Source of the DNA: Ashinkailepas kermadecensis
Taxonomy: Eukaryota > Arthropoda > Thecostraca > Neolepadidae
NCBI GenBank assembly: GCA_034440615.1
Contig: JAOTOM010004631.1
Location: 60,001 to 124,000 of the forward strand
Length of the DNA stretch: 64,000 nt
Reading direction: 5' to 3'
Shown here: in pieces, positions 36,197 to 48,154 of the stretch
How the letters are laid out: each line of letters begins with the position of its first letter
Position numbering within the stretch: the first letter of the stretch is position 1
Translations under genes and position numbers: made by a program
Notes under the pieces: generated by a model
The model's input: only the letters and a program-made list of their open reading frames with translations
The model's database searches: none
What the model was told of the DNA's origin: nothing

Positions 36197-39100
36197 TCAG
36201 AAGGGCACCGGGAACGGCTTCTCCGGCTGCTCTAGCAGTGGCTTGTCGGCGAAGTCCTCCGGCTCCCAGTCCTCGGGAAGGTTGATGACGCAGCCAGTAC
36301 AGCTGTGGAACAATACGATGAACGGTTAGATGTACGCAAGGACATAATTACATCTACACATTGCTGCAGCTGAAATAACACAACAATTAAAAACTAAAAA
36401 GAACACTTGCATAATATTGGTGACTTTCAGCGATGTACATCGTATGTGACGTATGTGACGTATGTGATTTTATTGTTGCCCTTACAATATAACAATTTCA
36501 AACCGACTTCCGACTAATTTCTAATCAGGTATCTACTAAGTTATCTAATTAGGTAAATACAGTTTCCAAAGTCGATATCAGATTTGTATCCACAGCAAGG
36601 CATTGACTGAGAAAATGTCTACATTTTCTCACCGGCTACTTCTCTTCAACAAGGCAAGTAATTGCACTTGTTTGACTTATGTAGCATGCAAAAATAACTA
36701 AGGTTTAGACCATTATTTAGAGTCAATTTCCACATTGCTCCCATAATTAGGATTCAAATTACCATCAATGTATAACACCAGCTTTGCAAAGTCCAAAATA
36801 AACGAATATGCATATAATTAGGCAGGGAGCTTCCTGTGATATTCAACATATTCAGCTTGATATTTTCAGATTTTGAACAGGTAAAGTGGCAACAGGATCA
36901 GGTATCTACTGCCATGCACAAGGTCAATGATTCAAAAACCAATGTTTTTAAAACTATATTGAACTCCGTGTTAAGTTCCCATTTTCGTTGCATCAAAACA
37001 GAAGAATCAGAACTAGGTCCCGATGCGGTCCCGATGTTAACATCGTGGCTCATTTTCACTAACACCGCCTAGCGACAGGGCGGGGAACTATGCACCCAGG
37101 TCCGACTGGCGCTAGAGGCAGATAACGAGCGAAAGCGCAAACTAATGTCCAAATTCAAGAAAATGGAGGACTATTGAAACATGCGCATTGTACACTCCGA
37201 GCGATGTTAACAAGAGTGGAGGTTATATATTCGGCTACGATTGAACTCAGTTGATTTTAAATTCGATCTTCCCGAGGCCTGTCATTTTCAATGTGAATGC
37301 GTTGCTTCATGATGGGGCGTTGCTTCATCCGTGTGTGGCTTGTGTTCACTGGGTTTATGCTCTCGAATTTATATGTATGTATGTGTAATATACACCTATA
37401 TTATGTATATTTATAGACATATAATCCTGCAAAGTCACCTAAAGTATTTCATTGAGTTTGAGTATTAGAACACATCAGATGGTTTTCACCATTGGGCACG
37501 TTTTGTGCGATAGCCATTTAACTTTCACGATGTTAAGTAATTTTGCTATATATATATATATATAACATAATTACTTAGCATCGTGAAAGTTAAATGACAA
37601 TCGCACGAAACGTTCCCAATGGTGAGAACCACCTGATGTGTTCTACTCAATGAAATACTTTATGTGACATACAGCGAAGGTTGTTTTAGCCCATGCTGCA
37701 TTGACTTGCTTCCCTAGCAACATTTCTAGCTGAGGGATTGTACTCAGGCAGTGCCACTGTTGATGGCCCTTATCGCTTCCCTGGGGAAATTAGTACGCTT
37801 AATTTGTGTACGAATGCAATTAGGTGGCATCGCGTGCGAAGGGAACGCAATTCGGTTACGGCTAAATGGACTTGTAGCTGTTCGGATTTTGTTGGAAATA
37901 TAAGATGATGTCGATCGATTTCCTAATGTCCTTTTTTCAGCTATGGCCACGATTTTTTCTCTCACTGAACCTAAATGTAGGCTGTGTCCAGAACAGAACA
38001 CAGTTATGTGCCACACAGAGCGTTGGGCCTGACCCAATCACCCTGTCCGGACATTCAAGTTCACTACGGCAGAACCTGAGCCGAGAGACTGTGCCGCCAG
38101 CGTTCAGAAGCGATCGCCACGTGTCCCTCGTCTTAGCGGGCCAGATGCCGGCTGAGCCTCCAGCCGGGCGCTGAGTGCGAGCGCGTTCGGCGGCTCCAAC
38201 TCTGTCTCGCGAGAACGGGGGAGAGCATTGCATGCCGGCGCTCTATCAGCTGAACCACATCGGCAACAACATCACTAGTCAGGCGGTGTTCTTCGACGGC
38301 AACACCTACTTGAGTTCGGTCATTTTGCCGATGTTGACGATGTTCTCCATGCCGCGTCCGAGGAAGGTGGAGGCGGCGTGGATGCTGGGCAGCACGGGCA
38401 GGTTCCTGGCGAACGCGTACGCCAACACGTCTCGCGTCTCGCCCGACTCCATCAGACAGTACAGCGGACCGTCCATGTCGTCCATGCGGAACTCGGTGGG
38501 CGTCACCGCCGCCTGGCGCAGAGCACCGCACAACGTGACCGCAGGCCACAGGATACGTGATCACAGGCCACAGGATACGTGATCACAGGTCACAGGCTGC
38601 GTCACCACAGGTCACAGGCTACGTGGCCACAGGTCACAGGCTACGTGATCACAGGTCACAGGCTACGTGACCACAGGCCACAGGCTACGTGATCACAGGT
38701 CACAGGCTACGTCACCACAGGCCACAGGATACGTGACCACAGGTCACAGGCTACGTGATCACTGGTCACAGGCTGCGTCACCACAGGTCACAGGCTACGT
38801 GACCACAGGTCACAGGCTACGTGACCACAGGTCACAGGCTACGTCACCACAGGCCACAGGATACGTGACCACAGGTCACAGGCTACGTGACCACAGGCAA
38901 CAGGATACATGATCACAGGCCACAGGCTACGTGATCACAGGTCACAGGCTACGTCACCACAGGCCACAGGATACGTGACCCCAGGTCACAGGCTACGTGG
39001 TCACAGGCCACCAGCTACGTCACCACAGGCCACAGGATACGTGACCACAGGTCACAGGCTACATGATCACAGGTCACAGGCTACGTGACCACAGGCAACA

Positions 39101-41093
39101 GGATGCATGATCACAGGCCACAGGATACGTGACCACAGGTCACAGGCTACGTCACCACAGGCCACAGGATACGTGACCATAGGTCACAGGCTACGTGATC
39201 ACAGGCCACAGCCTACGTGACCACAGACCACAGGATGCATGACCACAGGTCACAGGCTACGTGATCACAGGTCACAGGCTGCGTGACCCCAGATCACAGG
39301 CTACGTGGTCACAGGCCACCAGCTACGTCACCACAGGCCACAGGATACGTCACCACAGGCCACACGCTGTTACACATCGCAATCAGATTTTGATAAAGCA
39401 TCTATGACAACATTGACAGCGCCGGTGATAGGAGGAGGTCAGGGGGTCAGAGATCCCTCTCGGCATATTCCGGTGCCTTTAGTAAGATACGCACGCCATG
39501 AATGAGCCTTTGGGCGTCAAGTCAAGGCTGTGACTGGGCAGGCCGAAGTCGGACCAACGCCGACGCCACGAGGAACCGACGCTTCATGGGACATAAACCA
39601 GGAATGTGATTGATTTGGATATTGTGCGCAGCACGCATCTGGTGAGGCATGGTGGGTCGTACAAGGCACGCTAGTAACAAAGCGTGAAGGTCAGAGCACC
39701 CTACAGGGAGCCATATAAGGCTCTATAACACTCTATCTATCTCATATAACACCTCTATAGGGAGTCTTAATTATACCTGGAGTCACATCCGTGAGTAGAT
39801 ATACATAGGCCACTATATATTAATGTCATACATGGCACGAATAATTGTGTCATGAGAAAATGTAAAGCAACACCAATACACCAATATGGTTTGAATTTTG
39901 TCCTTTGAAAATTTACCTCCACTTCTGATTCCAATGCAAACGGGATACATCTCGTATAGCGTTACAACATAGCGGCGGTTTTTGTATAATTCGAACATTA
40001 TCTTAGTTGGATTTATAGTTAGGAATTAATAAAGCTGACTTATGCATGGTACCGCGGAACTTCCCATACTATTGCTTGCTCATGTTCTTTTTGTCCGTTA
40101 ACGAGCACAAACCACAAGTGTGGAGTGCTCGCAGCACAGGCTCATACGGTCACAATAGAAGTCAACCACTCAGCAAAACGACATCCCTGGCAAAAATCCA
40201 CCCCCACGTTTCAGCAGCAAGCTGTGGCCAGGCCATTCACCTGACGAGCCTTCAGTACGGCGTGCCGGCAACCCTGTCCACCAACCTGAGCCAGCAGCAG
40301 AGACGACCCTACCCACGAACCTGAGCCAGCGGCAGAGACGACAGCAGCAGAACCACCCTGCCCACCAACCTGAGCCAGCAATAGAGACGACAGCAGCAGA
40401 ACCACCCTGCCCACCAACCTCAGCCAGCAGCAGAGACGACAGCAGCAGAACCACCCTGCCCACCAACCTGAGCCAGCAGCAGAGACGACAGCAGCAGAAC
40501 CACCCTGCCCACCAACCTGAGCCAGCAGCAGGACAACCCTGCCCACGAACCTGAGCCAGCGGCAGAGACGACAGCAGCAGAACCACCCTGCCCACCAACC
40601 TGAGCCAGCAATAGAGACGACAGCAGCAGAACCACCCTGCCCACCAACCTCAGCCAGCAGCAGAGACGCCAGCAGCAGAACCACCCTGCCCACCAACCTG
40701 AGCCAGCAGCAGAGACGACAGCAGCAGAACCACCCTGCCCACCAACCTGAGCCAGCAGCAGGACAACCCTGCCCACCAACCTGAGCCAGCGGCAGGACAA
40801 CCCCTACCCACGAACCTGAGCCAGCGGCAGAGACGACAGCAGCAGAACCACCCTGCCCACCAACCTGAGCCAGCAACAGAGACGACAGCAGCAGAACCAC
40901 ACTGCCCACCAACCTGAGCCAGCAGCAGAGACGACAGCAGCAGAACCACCCTGCCCACCAACCTGAGCCAGCAGCAGAGACCACAGCAGGAGAACCACCC
41001 TGCCCACAAACCTGAGCCAGCAGCAGAACCACCCTGCCCACCAACCTGAACCAGCATCAGAGACGACAGCAGCAGGACGGCGTGGCTAATCAT
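36197..41093 (-). CDS. Small secreted protein, three exons, family not recognised
   Basis: Exons: 41093-41046 (16 codons from ATG, context CTCACCATGA), 38512-38310, and 36302-36197 ending TGA. Introns are GT-AG and phases fit (0, then AA|C). The product is 118 aa. It starts with a clear signal peptide, MISHAVLLLSSLMLVQA, whose VQA|A cleavage site is formed across the first junction, which strongly supports that join. The mature part is acidic, with three cysteines, a possible N-glycosylation site NCT next to the last Cys pair (NCTGC), and a Pro/Phe-rich tail EKPFPVPF. Landmarks are FRMDDMDGPLYCLMESGETR and PSIHAASTFLGRGMEN. I do not recognise a family and assign no function. The first intron has a donor-derived 49-bp array at one end and a 22-bp array at the acceptor end. 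Exon assignment rests on splice consensus and phase only. Confidence 0.65.
37430..37685. mobile_element. Palindromic MITE-like hairpin with TA centre
   Basis: Two arms of about 110 bp (37432-37548 and 37564-37675) are inverted copies around an 18-bp TA centre. Shared landmarks in opposite orientation are TTTAACTTTCACGATG, TCACCATTGGG and AAAGTATTTCATTGAGT. No coding capacity. It lies in the second intron of the secreted-protein gene. No clear target duplication. Confidence 0.75.
38540..39375. repeat. 22-bp minisatellite at an intron 3' end
   Basis: About 38 copies of CAGGTCACAGGCTACGTGAC-type units (22 bp), with ATACGT/CTGCGT and GGCCACAGG variants. It begins about 30 bp upstream, on the minus strand, of the exon 2 acceptor of the secreted-protein gene. 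The last units grade into the sequence before the acceptor (GGCCTGCGGTCACG). Confidence 0.9.
39376..40255. other. Intron interior, nothing recognised
   Basis: Part of the first intron of the secreted-protein gene. It has AT-rich text and local CTCTATA repeats near 39720-39760; no exon seen. Confidence 0.5.
40260..41046 (-). repeat. 49-bp array copied from a signal-peptide exon and its donor
   Basis: About 18 units, most 49 bp, some shortened to 33-34 bp. On minus each reads CTGCTGCTGTCGTCTCTGCT, then GGCTCAG|GTTGGTGGGCAG. This copies the second half of the coding exon at 41093-41046 and its 5' splice site, GTTCAG|GTTGG (GT at 41045). A few units carry GTTCGT or GTTTGT donors. Confidence 0.85.
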
Positions 41094-41480
41094 GGTGAGG
41101 TGGGTGGTGGTGGCGTGCGGGACTGAGGGACTGGCGTGTCGGACTGAGATACTGGCCGTTCGGGCCGACGGTCATCACCTCGGACCGGCCCCGCCACATC
41201 TGCCCGTCGACGCGTAATGGTGCCAATCATGCCCGTAATGAAGCATTATCGTCATTAGCCGCTCACCTGTGGACCGTCGCCGAGCGACCGCTGGCGCCAG
41301 CTGATTCTGCGCCAGCTGGTGGAACTGAAAGCGACGTGACGAGCAGCCGTCGGGCGCCAGCAATATACCCCCCCCCCCCACCCCCTCCCCCGGTCGGTAA
41401 ATGTTAAACTGAAAAGAGCAGATTGCACACTGAGTGGGAAAGTTAGACCTTCGAACGCTGCATACAGCATTCCAGCACTC
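41094..41480. other. Likely promoter side of the secreted-protein gene
   Basis: Upstream of the minus-strand ATG. Contains G-rich GGTGGTGGTGGCG text and a C homopolymer near 41370-41395. No clear TATA element. Confidence 0.35.
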
Positions 41481-41512
41481 GTTTCACCGTGCGATACATC
41501 GCACGGTGAAAC
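41481..41512. other. Perfect 32-bp palindromic hairpin
   Basis: GTTTCACCGTGCGAT at 41481-41495 pairs perfectly with 41498-41512, with a two-base AC centre. It could extrude as a cruciform or be a dimeric protein site. Confidence 0.8.
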
Positions 41513-41939
41513 ACCGTTAAAATCGTCCGCGAGCGGAAATGTCCTTTACCTTCCATTGAGCTATTAAGAGGATTTCATGAGGAATATTCGGATGAAATGG
41601 GTAATAATTCAAAGGAAAAGAGCACATCTGACAATGAGTTAGTAAGTTAGAACGCGAAACACTGCAGCACGGTAGTTATTACGGTTGCAAAAGTGTGTCG
41701 GTCAGGCTGGCTGAGGTAGCACCAAATTATAGCAAATGTAACGCACTACGCATGGCAGCAAGCACGATAAAATAATGCTATTATAATTATCCGGGCACGT
41801 CTCCCCTTAGAGGAGCGCATGACGACTACCTTCCCCTTCCGTAGATTCCATCCGGCGTACACTTGCAGGCCCTGGTTAATTCCATAAATTTAGTGCTGGA
41901 GCATTACATCGAGTGTTCCGACACTTGCAAGTAAGCGTG

Positions 41940-42130
41940 GGTCAGGGGACATGTGACAGATGGCAGGAGACAGGGGACAAAGGACAGTGGGCAGAGGACA
42001 GGGGCCGGGACAGAGAAGAGGGGGCAGGAAGCAGGATATAGGGGCAGGGGTCAGGGTACAGGGGGCAGAGAGCATGAGTCAGGGGACATGTGACAGAGGG
42101 CAGGGGATAGGGGCCGAGGTTATGGGGCAT
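41940..42130. repeat. Irregular purine-rich CAGGGGAC repeats
   Basis: Short, imperfect copies of CAGGGGACA/GGCAGGGG on plus (C/T-rich on minus), with two longer similar blocks at 41942 and 42076 (TCAGGGGACATGTGACAGA). Confidence 0.75.
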
Positions 42131-42139
42131 TGGGAGCCA

Positions 42140-43835
42140 TAACGGTATCTGCTTAACCCAAGTTTTTATTTGGACACCAAGACAATCGGCATTTTCGCAT
42201 CAGTGACGTCTTCAGACGGTTCTAAAATGTATGGAGCCAATGTTCTGGTCGGCCGTGAGGTTATCGAATGGTTCAGGACTCGTTCGAATAGGTATTCCGA
42301 AGTCTCACCATCTTTCAACATGCCCTGTTGTCTCTAATAAAGGCCACCTGTACGGTTGTATTGAAGAGATAGTGATGTGGGAAATGTTTGAGAATTAATA
42401 CAAATTTGCACCTCTTCCAGATGCCTTCATGACGCCAGAGCTAGTCTTGTAGAAACCTGTTTTGTTTACATGCAACAAGTGCGCCAGTTTCCGTGAAATG
42501 CTATCTTGAAACAGAGGGATACACATTTCTGGAAGGTGTTATCACATTTTACAGATGAGAAGTAAATTATCATTCAGTTCCAAGCCCTCTTACTTCTTGT
42601 CATAGTTCTGCAAAAGAGTAGTACTTGTCACTGATCATGTTAATTAACCACATTCATAGACATTTAATTGGAAAAAAAATCAAAAATAACTTCAAGCATC
42701 AGGTTTACGTGTTAGAATACGTTATGTCAAGCTTTTCTTTTAAGTTGTTATTTTTAATTCGTTTTAGTTTTTTTAGCAATTTTTTTCTTCACAATCAAAT
42801 CAGGTTAGATTAAGTTAGATTGATTTAATTAGCAATTTTTGGAGAGCAAAATTGTTTGATTTTTAAAAAAAAAACATTTTTCTTCATTTAGGGTTAGACT
42901 AGGTTAGGTTAGGCTCTGTAATGTTAGATTTTTCTCCCTTTTGAATGCTATCCTTTGTGCTATGTTATCTACCTTACGAAGCCCATTTGTTGGTGTCATT
43001 TTGCCTGCAGAGTGAAAAGATGCATTTGTAGAGGAAATGAGTGGTCCCATCATGCTGATGACTTTCATGGACATTGCATTAGAAAAGATTCAAAGAATTA
43101 AAAAAGTTCTTTAAAGTGCAAATTTACCAATGTTGCAAACTGGCTTAGGAAGGCAATAATAGGTGTTTAGATGGTATTGATTGCCACAGCATACTTTGAA
43201 GTTTGTATTCATCTTGTTATATTTTGAGTGGTTATTCATGATGGCCTATTCATATAGGTGAAATAAGTGCATGAATTCCAAGCATAAAAATGAGTATTTG
43301 GTATAATGTGTATGTTTGTTCAATAGAACATGTAAATATTCTCCAAAATCTGTCTACTTTCTGGTGTGATGAAAATAATAGCCTGGTTTCTTCCTTTTGA
43401 AAGTGTATGCTCCATTCTATGTATTATAGCTATTCTAGTTTTTGTGTTCAAGATCAAGTTTGCAATGTGCATATGCTTCTGTGCTATTCATAATTATTTG
43501 ATGCAAGTGCTTATATACATTTGTCACATACCAGCATAGTAGTCAAATAATATAGGTTGCTGTGGAAAGTGATGTATCTTGCTTGCAGAAATTTGGAGTA
43601 TTTGCCAACCCAAGCCAAAATGTTCATCAATCTCCATTCAACTTTTTCACATGCTTATTTGATTACAGTTCATGGTTTGCATATGTTATGTTAAATATAT
43701 AATTTACCATAAATTACACATATTTATTTTGTTGGTATTGTTATGCATGACCACAGTACACATCTAATGCATTATGTTATGCAAGCCATCAAAATTGCAC
43801 TGATGACATTCAGCCAAAATGACGAGATAAAATGA
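42140..43835. other. AT-rich stretch, nothing coding
   Basis: Markedly AT-rich compared with the rest. Short TTAGG-like text at 42895-42925 (two adjacent copies only). No gene seen. Confidence 0.5.
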
Positions 43836-43839
43836 CTTC

Positions 43840-44285
43840 AGCTGAAGAATAGTGCACCATTGGAGTGGATTACCTGAGGTGGTGATGGGAAATTCTTCAT
43901 TACATGTGTTCAAGGAAAAAGTTTACATTTCTTCAGTAGTGATGGCAGGCTATTTCATTAGTTAGCTAATAGGATGTGCTGCATATAGTATCTTCCCTCC
44001 TAGATCAGCTATTTGATTCTTATTGGGCCTCAGACCATTTATGTTGGGCACAATGCTCATAAATTGGGAATAATGCTAGTAACAGGTGTGGATTCAGTAC
44101 CACCCTTTGGGTATGTAATGCTGATGAGATTGGCCATGGCAGCACACCATAGTTGATAGCTTCTCCAGAACCTGGAAAAAAGTATTGATTAAGTGGTTTC
44201 ACTCCATTTTCCCTTATGGTATCACCTCTGCATAAGCTATACTGAGATGAGCCCCTATGGCTCTTGTTAAGCCTCATGCCTTTAT
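43840..44285 (+). mobile_element. Decayed LINE 3' end
   Basis: The plus strand reads LPEVVMGNSSLHVFKEKV, which resembles the C-terminus of CR1/Jockey-type LINE proteins (LP..VV...SL..FK). It ends with GAGCCCCTATGGCTCTTGTT and AAGCCTCATGCCTTTATGCC, the same tail as the LINE copies at 5940-6230. The frame upstream is degraded. Confidence 0.5.
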
Positions 44286-44289
44286 GCCT

Positions 44290-46100
44290 TTTTTCTCAAT
44301 ATGTCCATGTGCAATTTCAATTCACACTGTTTTTCTGACCAAAATTTCCAAGTGCTGGCAATATGCTTGTGCAGTTGCCATATGCAGATCAGACCAATGT
44401 TCACCAACTGAATCTGATCCAATGGAATAACATCCTGGTTTTACCATTTGTGATTGTGAGTAAAAATAATGTTGCCAAGGCATAATATAGAATGTTATGT
44501 TCTGCCTGGCATGACTCTCCATGATAATACAAAATCTTGAAGCTTATTTCAGCAAGGCCAAGTTTTCAGAATGACTTCATGATTTCATATGACAATGCCT
44601 GTAACTTCAGCAAAATTGTTAAGCTTAAAATTAAGCTTACCAAGTAATACTGGGAAGATAATAAGGCATGTTTATGTTGTACAAGACAGCATATGGTTAT
44701 TTTATATAATTACAAATAATTTACTTCTGTCTGAGCTAAAACCATACCTTGCTAAAGCATCAAGCCAGTGAACAATTGAGTAGACCGTTATGATGTACAG
44801 TTCAAATTTGAATGCATCAGTTTAGTCCGCGCCATACACAGTACAGTCATTGGGCTAGTTTTCGATACTACCGCCATCTATACTACTGGTAGCTTACGCT
44901 CTGGTCAGTGCCGTGACTGTTCACCAAGTGGCAGGTCTGTGTCCTGTGGTACCTAGCGGAATTCGCGCATAACGGGTATGATGGCCATTGCTCTGAGGCG
45001 CTTTTTTCCTGGAGGATGTAAGGCGATTTATGAAATCGACTATGGCGTCGACACAAGTACAGTCATAAGTTGACTTTGAAATGTGAAAACGGCAGTTGCT
45101 ACGAAATGTTGATGACATGAATGTTAGGTGTAAACTGTTAGGTGTAATGTTAGGCGTAAGGTGTGTGGAAGCAGCTGCATTGGAATCGTACAAGGCTGCA
45201 CTGGAGCTTATCCCGAAAGTCAAAGCCCTTCCTAGACGAATGGCGCTTTGATTAGGTGATAGCTCCACAGACTTTTCGGACCTTTGGGCCACATGTGGAT
45301 TTATTACTTCACTTCTTCTCGCGTTTGAGTGTGGTAGGATGGATGCCCGACTGCAGCCATCGTACCATTGGGCAGCGGGCCGACCAGAGACATGTATGCA
45401 ACAGTAGGCACCAAATCGCCAAACACTTCCAAAAATCCGCATGGAAGTTGGGAGGCGCCATCTGTGTGACCGAGGCATAGACATGATCGATGGGCTCGGT
45501 GTCGATCTACTATCGCCGGCCTTCCGAGCTATGTTCGTTCGGTCGAAGATGTTCAAGTTCGGCTTTAGCACCGGAAAATTTATAATTGTTGTGGCGCTCT
45601 TGAACACCTTGTTTGTTTTCAACATCACAGTTGCAAACATACAGTTTCAATGTCCCAGTTTTGACAAAAGGGCGGTATGTGTTAAGAAGTTGAACATCAT
45701 GACCCTATGTGAGTGTGGTGGTAAACAATAATCTTAGTATGCATGCTTTTTGTTTTTGAACGTGAATTTACAAGTTAGGCTATTAAATTGCAATGCAAAT
45801 AAGATGTCCTGTGCAAGATAAATAATTAGGCAAACATTACGTACCGATATTTGAAGCTACTCGAATCGAAATTGTTCAAATTGCTGCTAATGGAAGCAAG
45901 GTAGATATATGTGCTCAGCATCCAGAGTGTCTATCTGCGTGATCTTGAGAAGTAGAATATACTTTTCTGACTGTGCACCTCAGTGTAATCTTAATCCCCA
46001 GATATAATCAAGAATAACGAGGAAACACCAGACCATCGCCCACTTCGCACTCACTAGCTGGTAACCAAATGGGTTGCTTCAGTGGATTTTCCTCACAAGG
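44290..46100. other. Intergenic; long open frames without recognised domain
   Basis: A 239-codon frame on minus (45640-44921) overlaps a 96-codon frame on plus (45441-45731). The plus frame contains a hydrophobic segment, KFIIVVALLNTLFVFNI, that could be a signal anchor of a type II membrane protein. Neither is supported by homology I recognise, and overlap on both strands argues for caution. Confidence 0.25.
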
Positions 46101-46103
46101 GCC

Positions 46104-47766
46104 ATGTCAGTTAACAACGGAGTGCACACAATTCTACCGGATACAGAGGCCGATACAGAGGACTGTTTATCATGCGCTGAAAACCGCCCAGACGATACCA
46201 ACCCTCCAGCCACAGATGTTCACCTTGAAGATGCAGGTCCTGAGAAGCTGCAGAGGAGCCAGACGATACCAGACGACACGCAGCACCTCCTGCACGGTGA
46301 CAGCGACGAGAATGGGCTCCCGCAGGAGACGCAGCACCTCCTGCACGGGGACAGTGACGAGGGGGGACTGCCGGAGGCGCCGCAGCACCTCCTGCACGGT
46401 GACAGCGACGAGAATGGGCTCCCGCAGGAGACGCAGCACCTCCTGCACGGGGACAGTGACGATGGGGGACTGCCGGAGGCGCCGCAGCACCTCCTGCACG
46501 GTGACAGCAACGAGAATGGGCTCCCGGAGGCGCTACAACGCCTCCTGCACGGGGACAGTGACGATGGGGGACTGCCGGAGGCGCCGCAGCACCTCCTGCA
46601 CGGTGACAGCAACGATAATGGGCTCCCGGAGGCGCTACAACGCCTCCTGCATGGAGACGGCAGCGAAAACGGGCTCCTGGAGGAGCCGCAGTACATCCTG
46701 GGTCGATACAGTGACGAGAACGGGCTCCAGGAGGAGCAAAAACGTCTCCTGCACGTGGACAGCAACGAGAACAGGCTCCCGGGGGAGTCGCAGCGCCTCC
46801 TACACGGGGACAGCGACGAGGAGGGACTGCCGGAGGCGCCGCAGCGCCCCCTGGACTCGGAGTGCTGCGGCAACGGCTGTCGGCCGTGCGTGTTCGACCT
46901 GTACGAGCGTGACGTGGCCGCGTGGCGCTGCCGCTGTGACCGGATCCGACTGTGTGCCGCCGCGGCCGGCCGTCCACCGGTGCCGCCGTCGTGCCCCGTC
47001 CGCACCGACCGGTACTGCGCCCTGCCGCTGCTGTCGGTGACGCCGCTGTCGGCCGACACGGCTCTGTACCGGTTCGGCCTGCCGGCGGGACGCGGCGCTC
47101 CGCCTGCCGGCCGGCCACCACCTGACCGTGCGCGTGACGGACGCGCGCGGACGACACGTGACGCGGCCCTACACGCCCGTGTCGGCGCCGCACGCGCGCG
47201 GCCACTTCGACGTGTACATCCGGCGGTACGCCGGCGGCGCCGCGTCGGCGTGCGTCGGCCGCTGGCGGCCCGGCGACGCGGTGCTGTGGCGCGGCCCGTT
47301 CGGCGAGTACGCGAGCCGGCCCGGCGACGCCCGCCTGGTGCTGCTGGCCGCCGGCACTGGCGTGGCGCCCATGGTGGCGCTGCTGCGCGCCGCGCTCGCC
47401 GACGACGACGACGAGAGGCGGCTGACGCTGCTGCTGGCGGCGCGCTCGCTGCGCCACGTGTACCCGCGCCGGGAGCTGCGCGAGTTCGCGCGCCAGTGGA
47501 ACTTCACGTACACGTTGTATGTCGGTGGTGGCGCGGCGGAGGCCGCGCTTCGTGTCGGTGCTGCGGCGGATGACGCGGCGGACGCGGCGTGGTATGGCGA
47601 GCCGGTGCGCTGGCGTCGCCTGTCTCGCGATGACGTGGTTGAGGTGGCGCGGGCCCACGCCCTGCCGACCCGCTACCTGGTCTGTGGTCCACGCTCGTTC
47701 GAGAAAGACATGCTGAACCACCTGGCCGCTGCCGACGTGGCCGAGACGGATGTGTTCAGGTTCTGA
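46104..47766 (+). CDS. CYB5RL: NADH-cytochrome b5 reductase-like protein, one frameshift
   Basis: FAD/NADH oxidoreductase of the cytochrome b5 reductase family, of the subtype with an N-terminal oxidoreductase-like Cys motif. The ATG at 46104 is the first in frame; an acceptor-like TTGCTTCAG just before it (46081) leaves open an upstream exon. Residues 60-245 are an acidic 17-residue repeat. Then ECCGNGCRPCVFDLYERDV (about 253-271), the FAD site RPYTPVS (about 354), a WRPGD and GPFGEY region, the NAD site AAGTGVAPM (about 417), CGPRSFEKDML and the typical end VFRF. The frame shifts at about 47094: the first part reads ...YRFGLPAGR and the second ...LRLPAGHHLTVRV. One extra G in a GC-rich run explains it. 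Corrected length is about 553 aa, much longer than vertebrate homologues because of the repeat. Shift either sequencing error or a real lesion. Confidence 0.88.
46281..46841 (+). repeat. 51-bp coding repeat in the b5 reductase-like gene
   Basis: Eleven units, exactly 51 bp apart from 46281, encode QHLLHGDSDENGLPQET and variants. Two subtypes (DENGLPQET and DDGGLPEAP) alternate, so the array grew by a 102-bp dimer on the left and decays to the right. Confidence 0.9.
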
Positions 47767-47934
47767 AGTGTGTAATGTTCCAGCGATTTTTATTCGCGTG
47801 TGCCGGATTGTTGTGACGTCATGTCCAGTGACGTTTTACTGTGATCGAGGGTATCGTAACTTGACGGTCCACGGCGTTATTTCGCACATCCTATGCTCAA
47901 TCGGCCTAGTGCTCCCAAGTTTGAGATACGTACC

Positions 47935-47995
47935 TGATTTGGGGAGTTGGTGCCGATTTCGGCAAGAGTGCAGCCTGTTTCAGTTGATTTTTTTC
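47935..47995 (+). repeat. Short dispersed repeat, copy 2
   Basis: Similar to 12190-12230 (GATTTCGGCAAGAGTGCAGC here). Shortly after the b5 reductase-like stop codon. Confidence 0.4.
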
Positions 47996-48154
47996 GGTGC
48001 ACATGCACCGATGTTTGGGACACTCCACCACCGGGCTCCTATGATGAATATGGAGCGTGCGTCCCAAATCTCCCTGCAGTTGTCCAGATCGCCAATTCAC
48101 CGTGGCAGTTCTTTTTAGTGTTGCCGATGCTACAGAAAACCTACACCAATTAAA

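Noticed and set aside
42895..42925. TTAGG arthropod telomere repeats
   Set aside because: Only two clean adjacent copies in AT-rich text; too short to call, and not strong support for the lineage.
46069..47040. 323-codon Arg/Thr-rich frame on plus and 536-codon frame on minus
   Set aside because: Shadows of the b5 reductase-like frame and its repeat; no motif.
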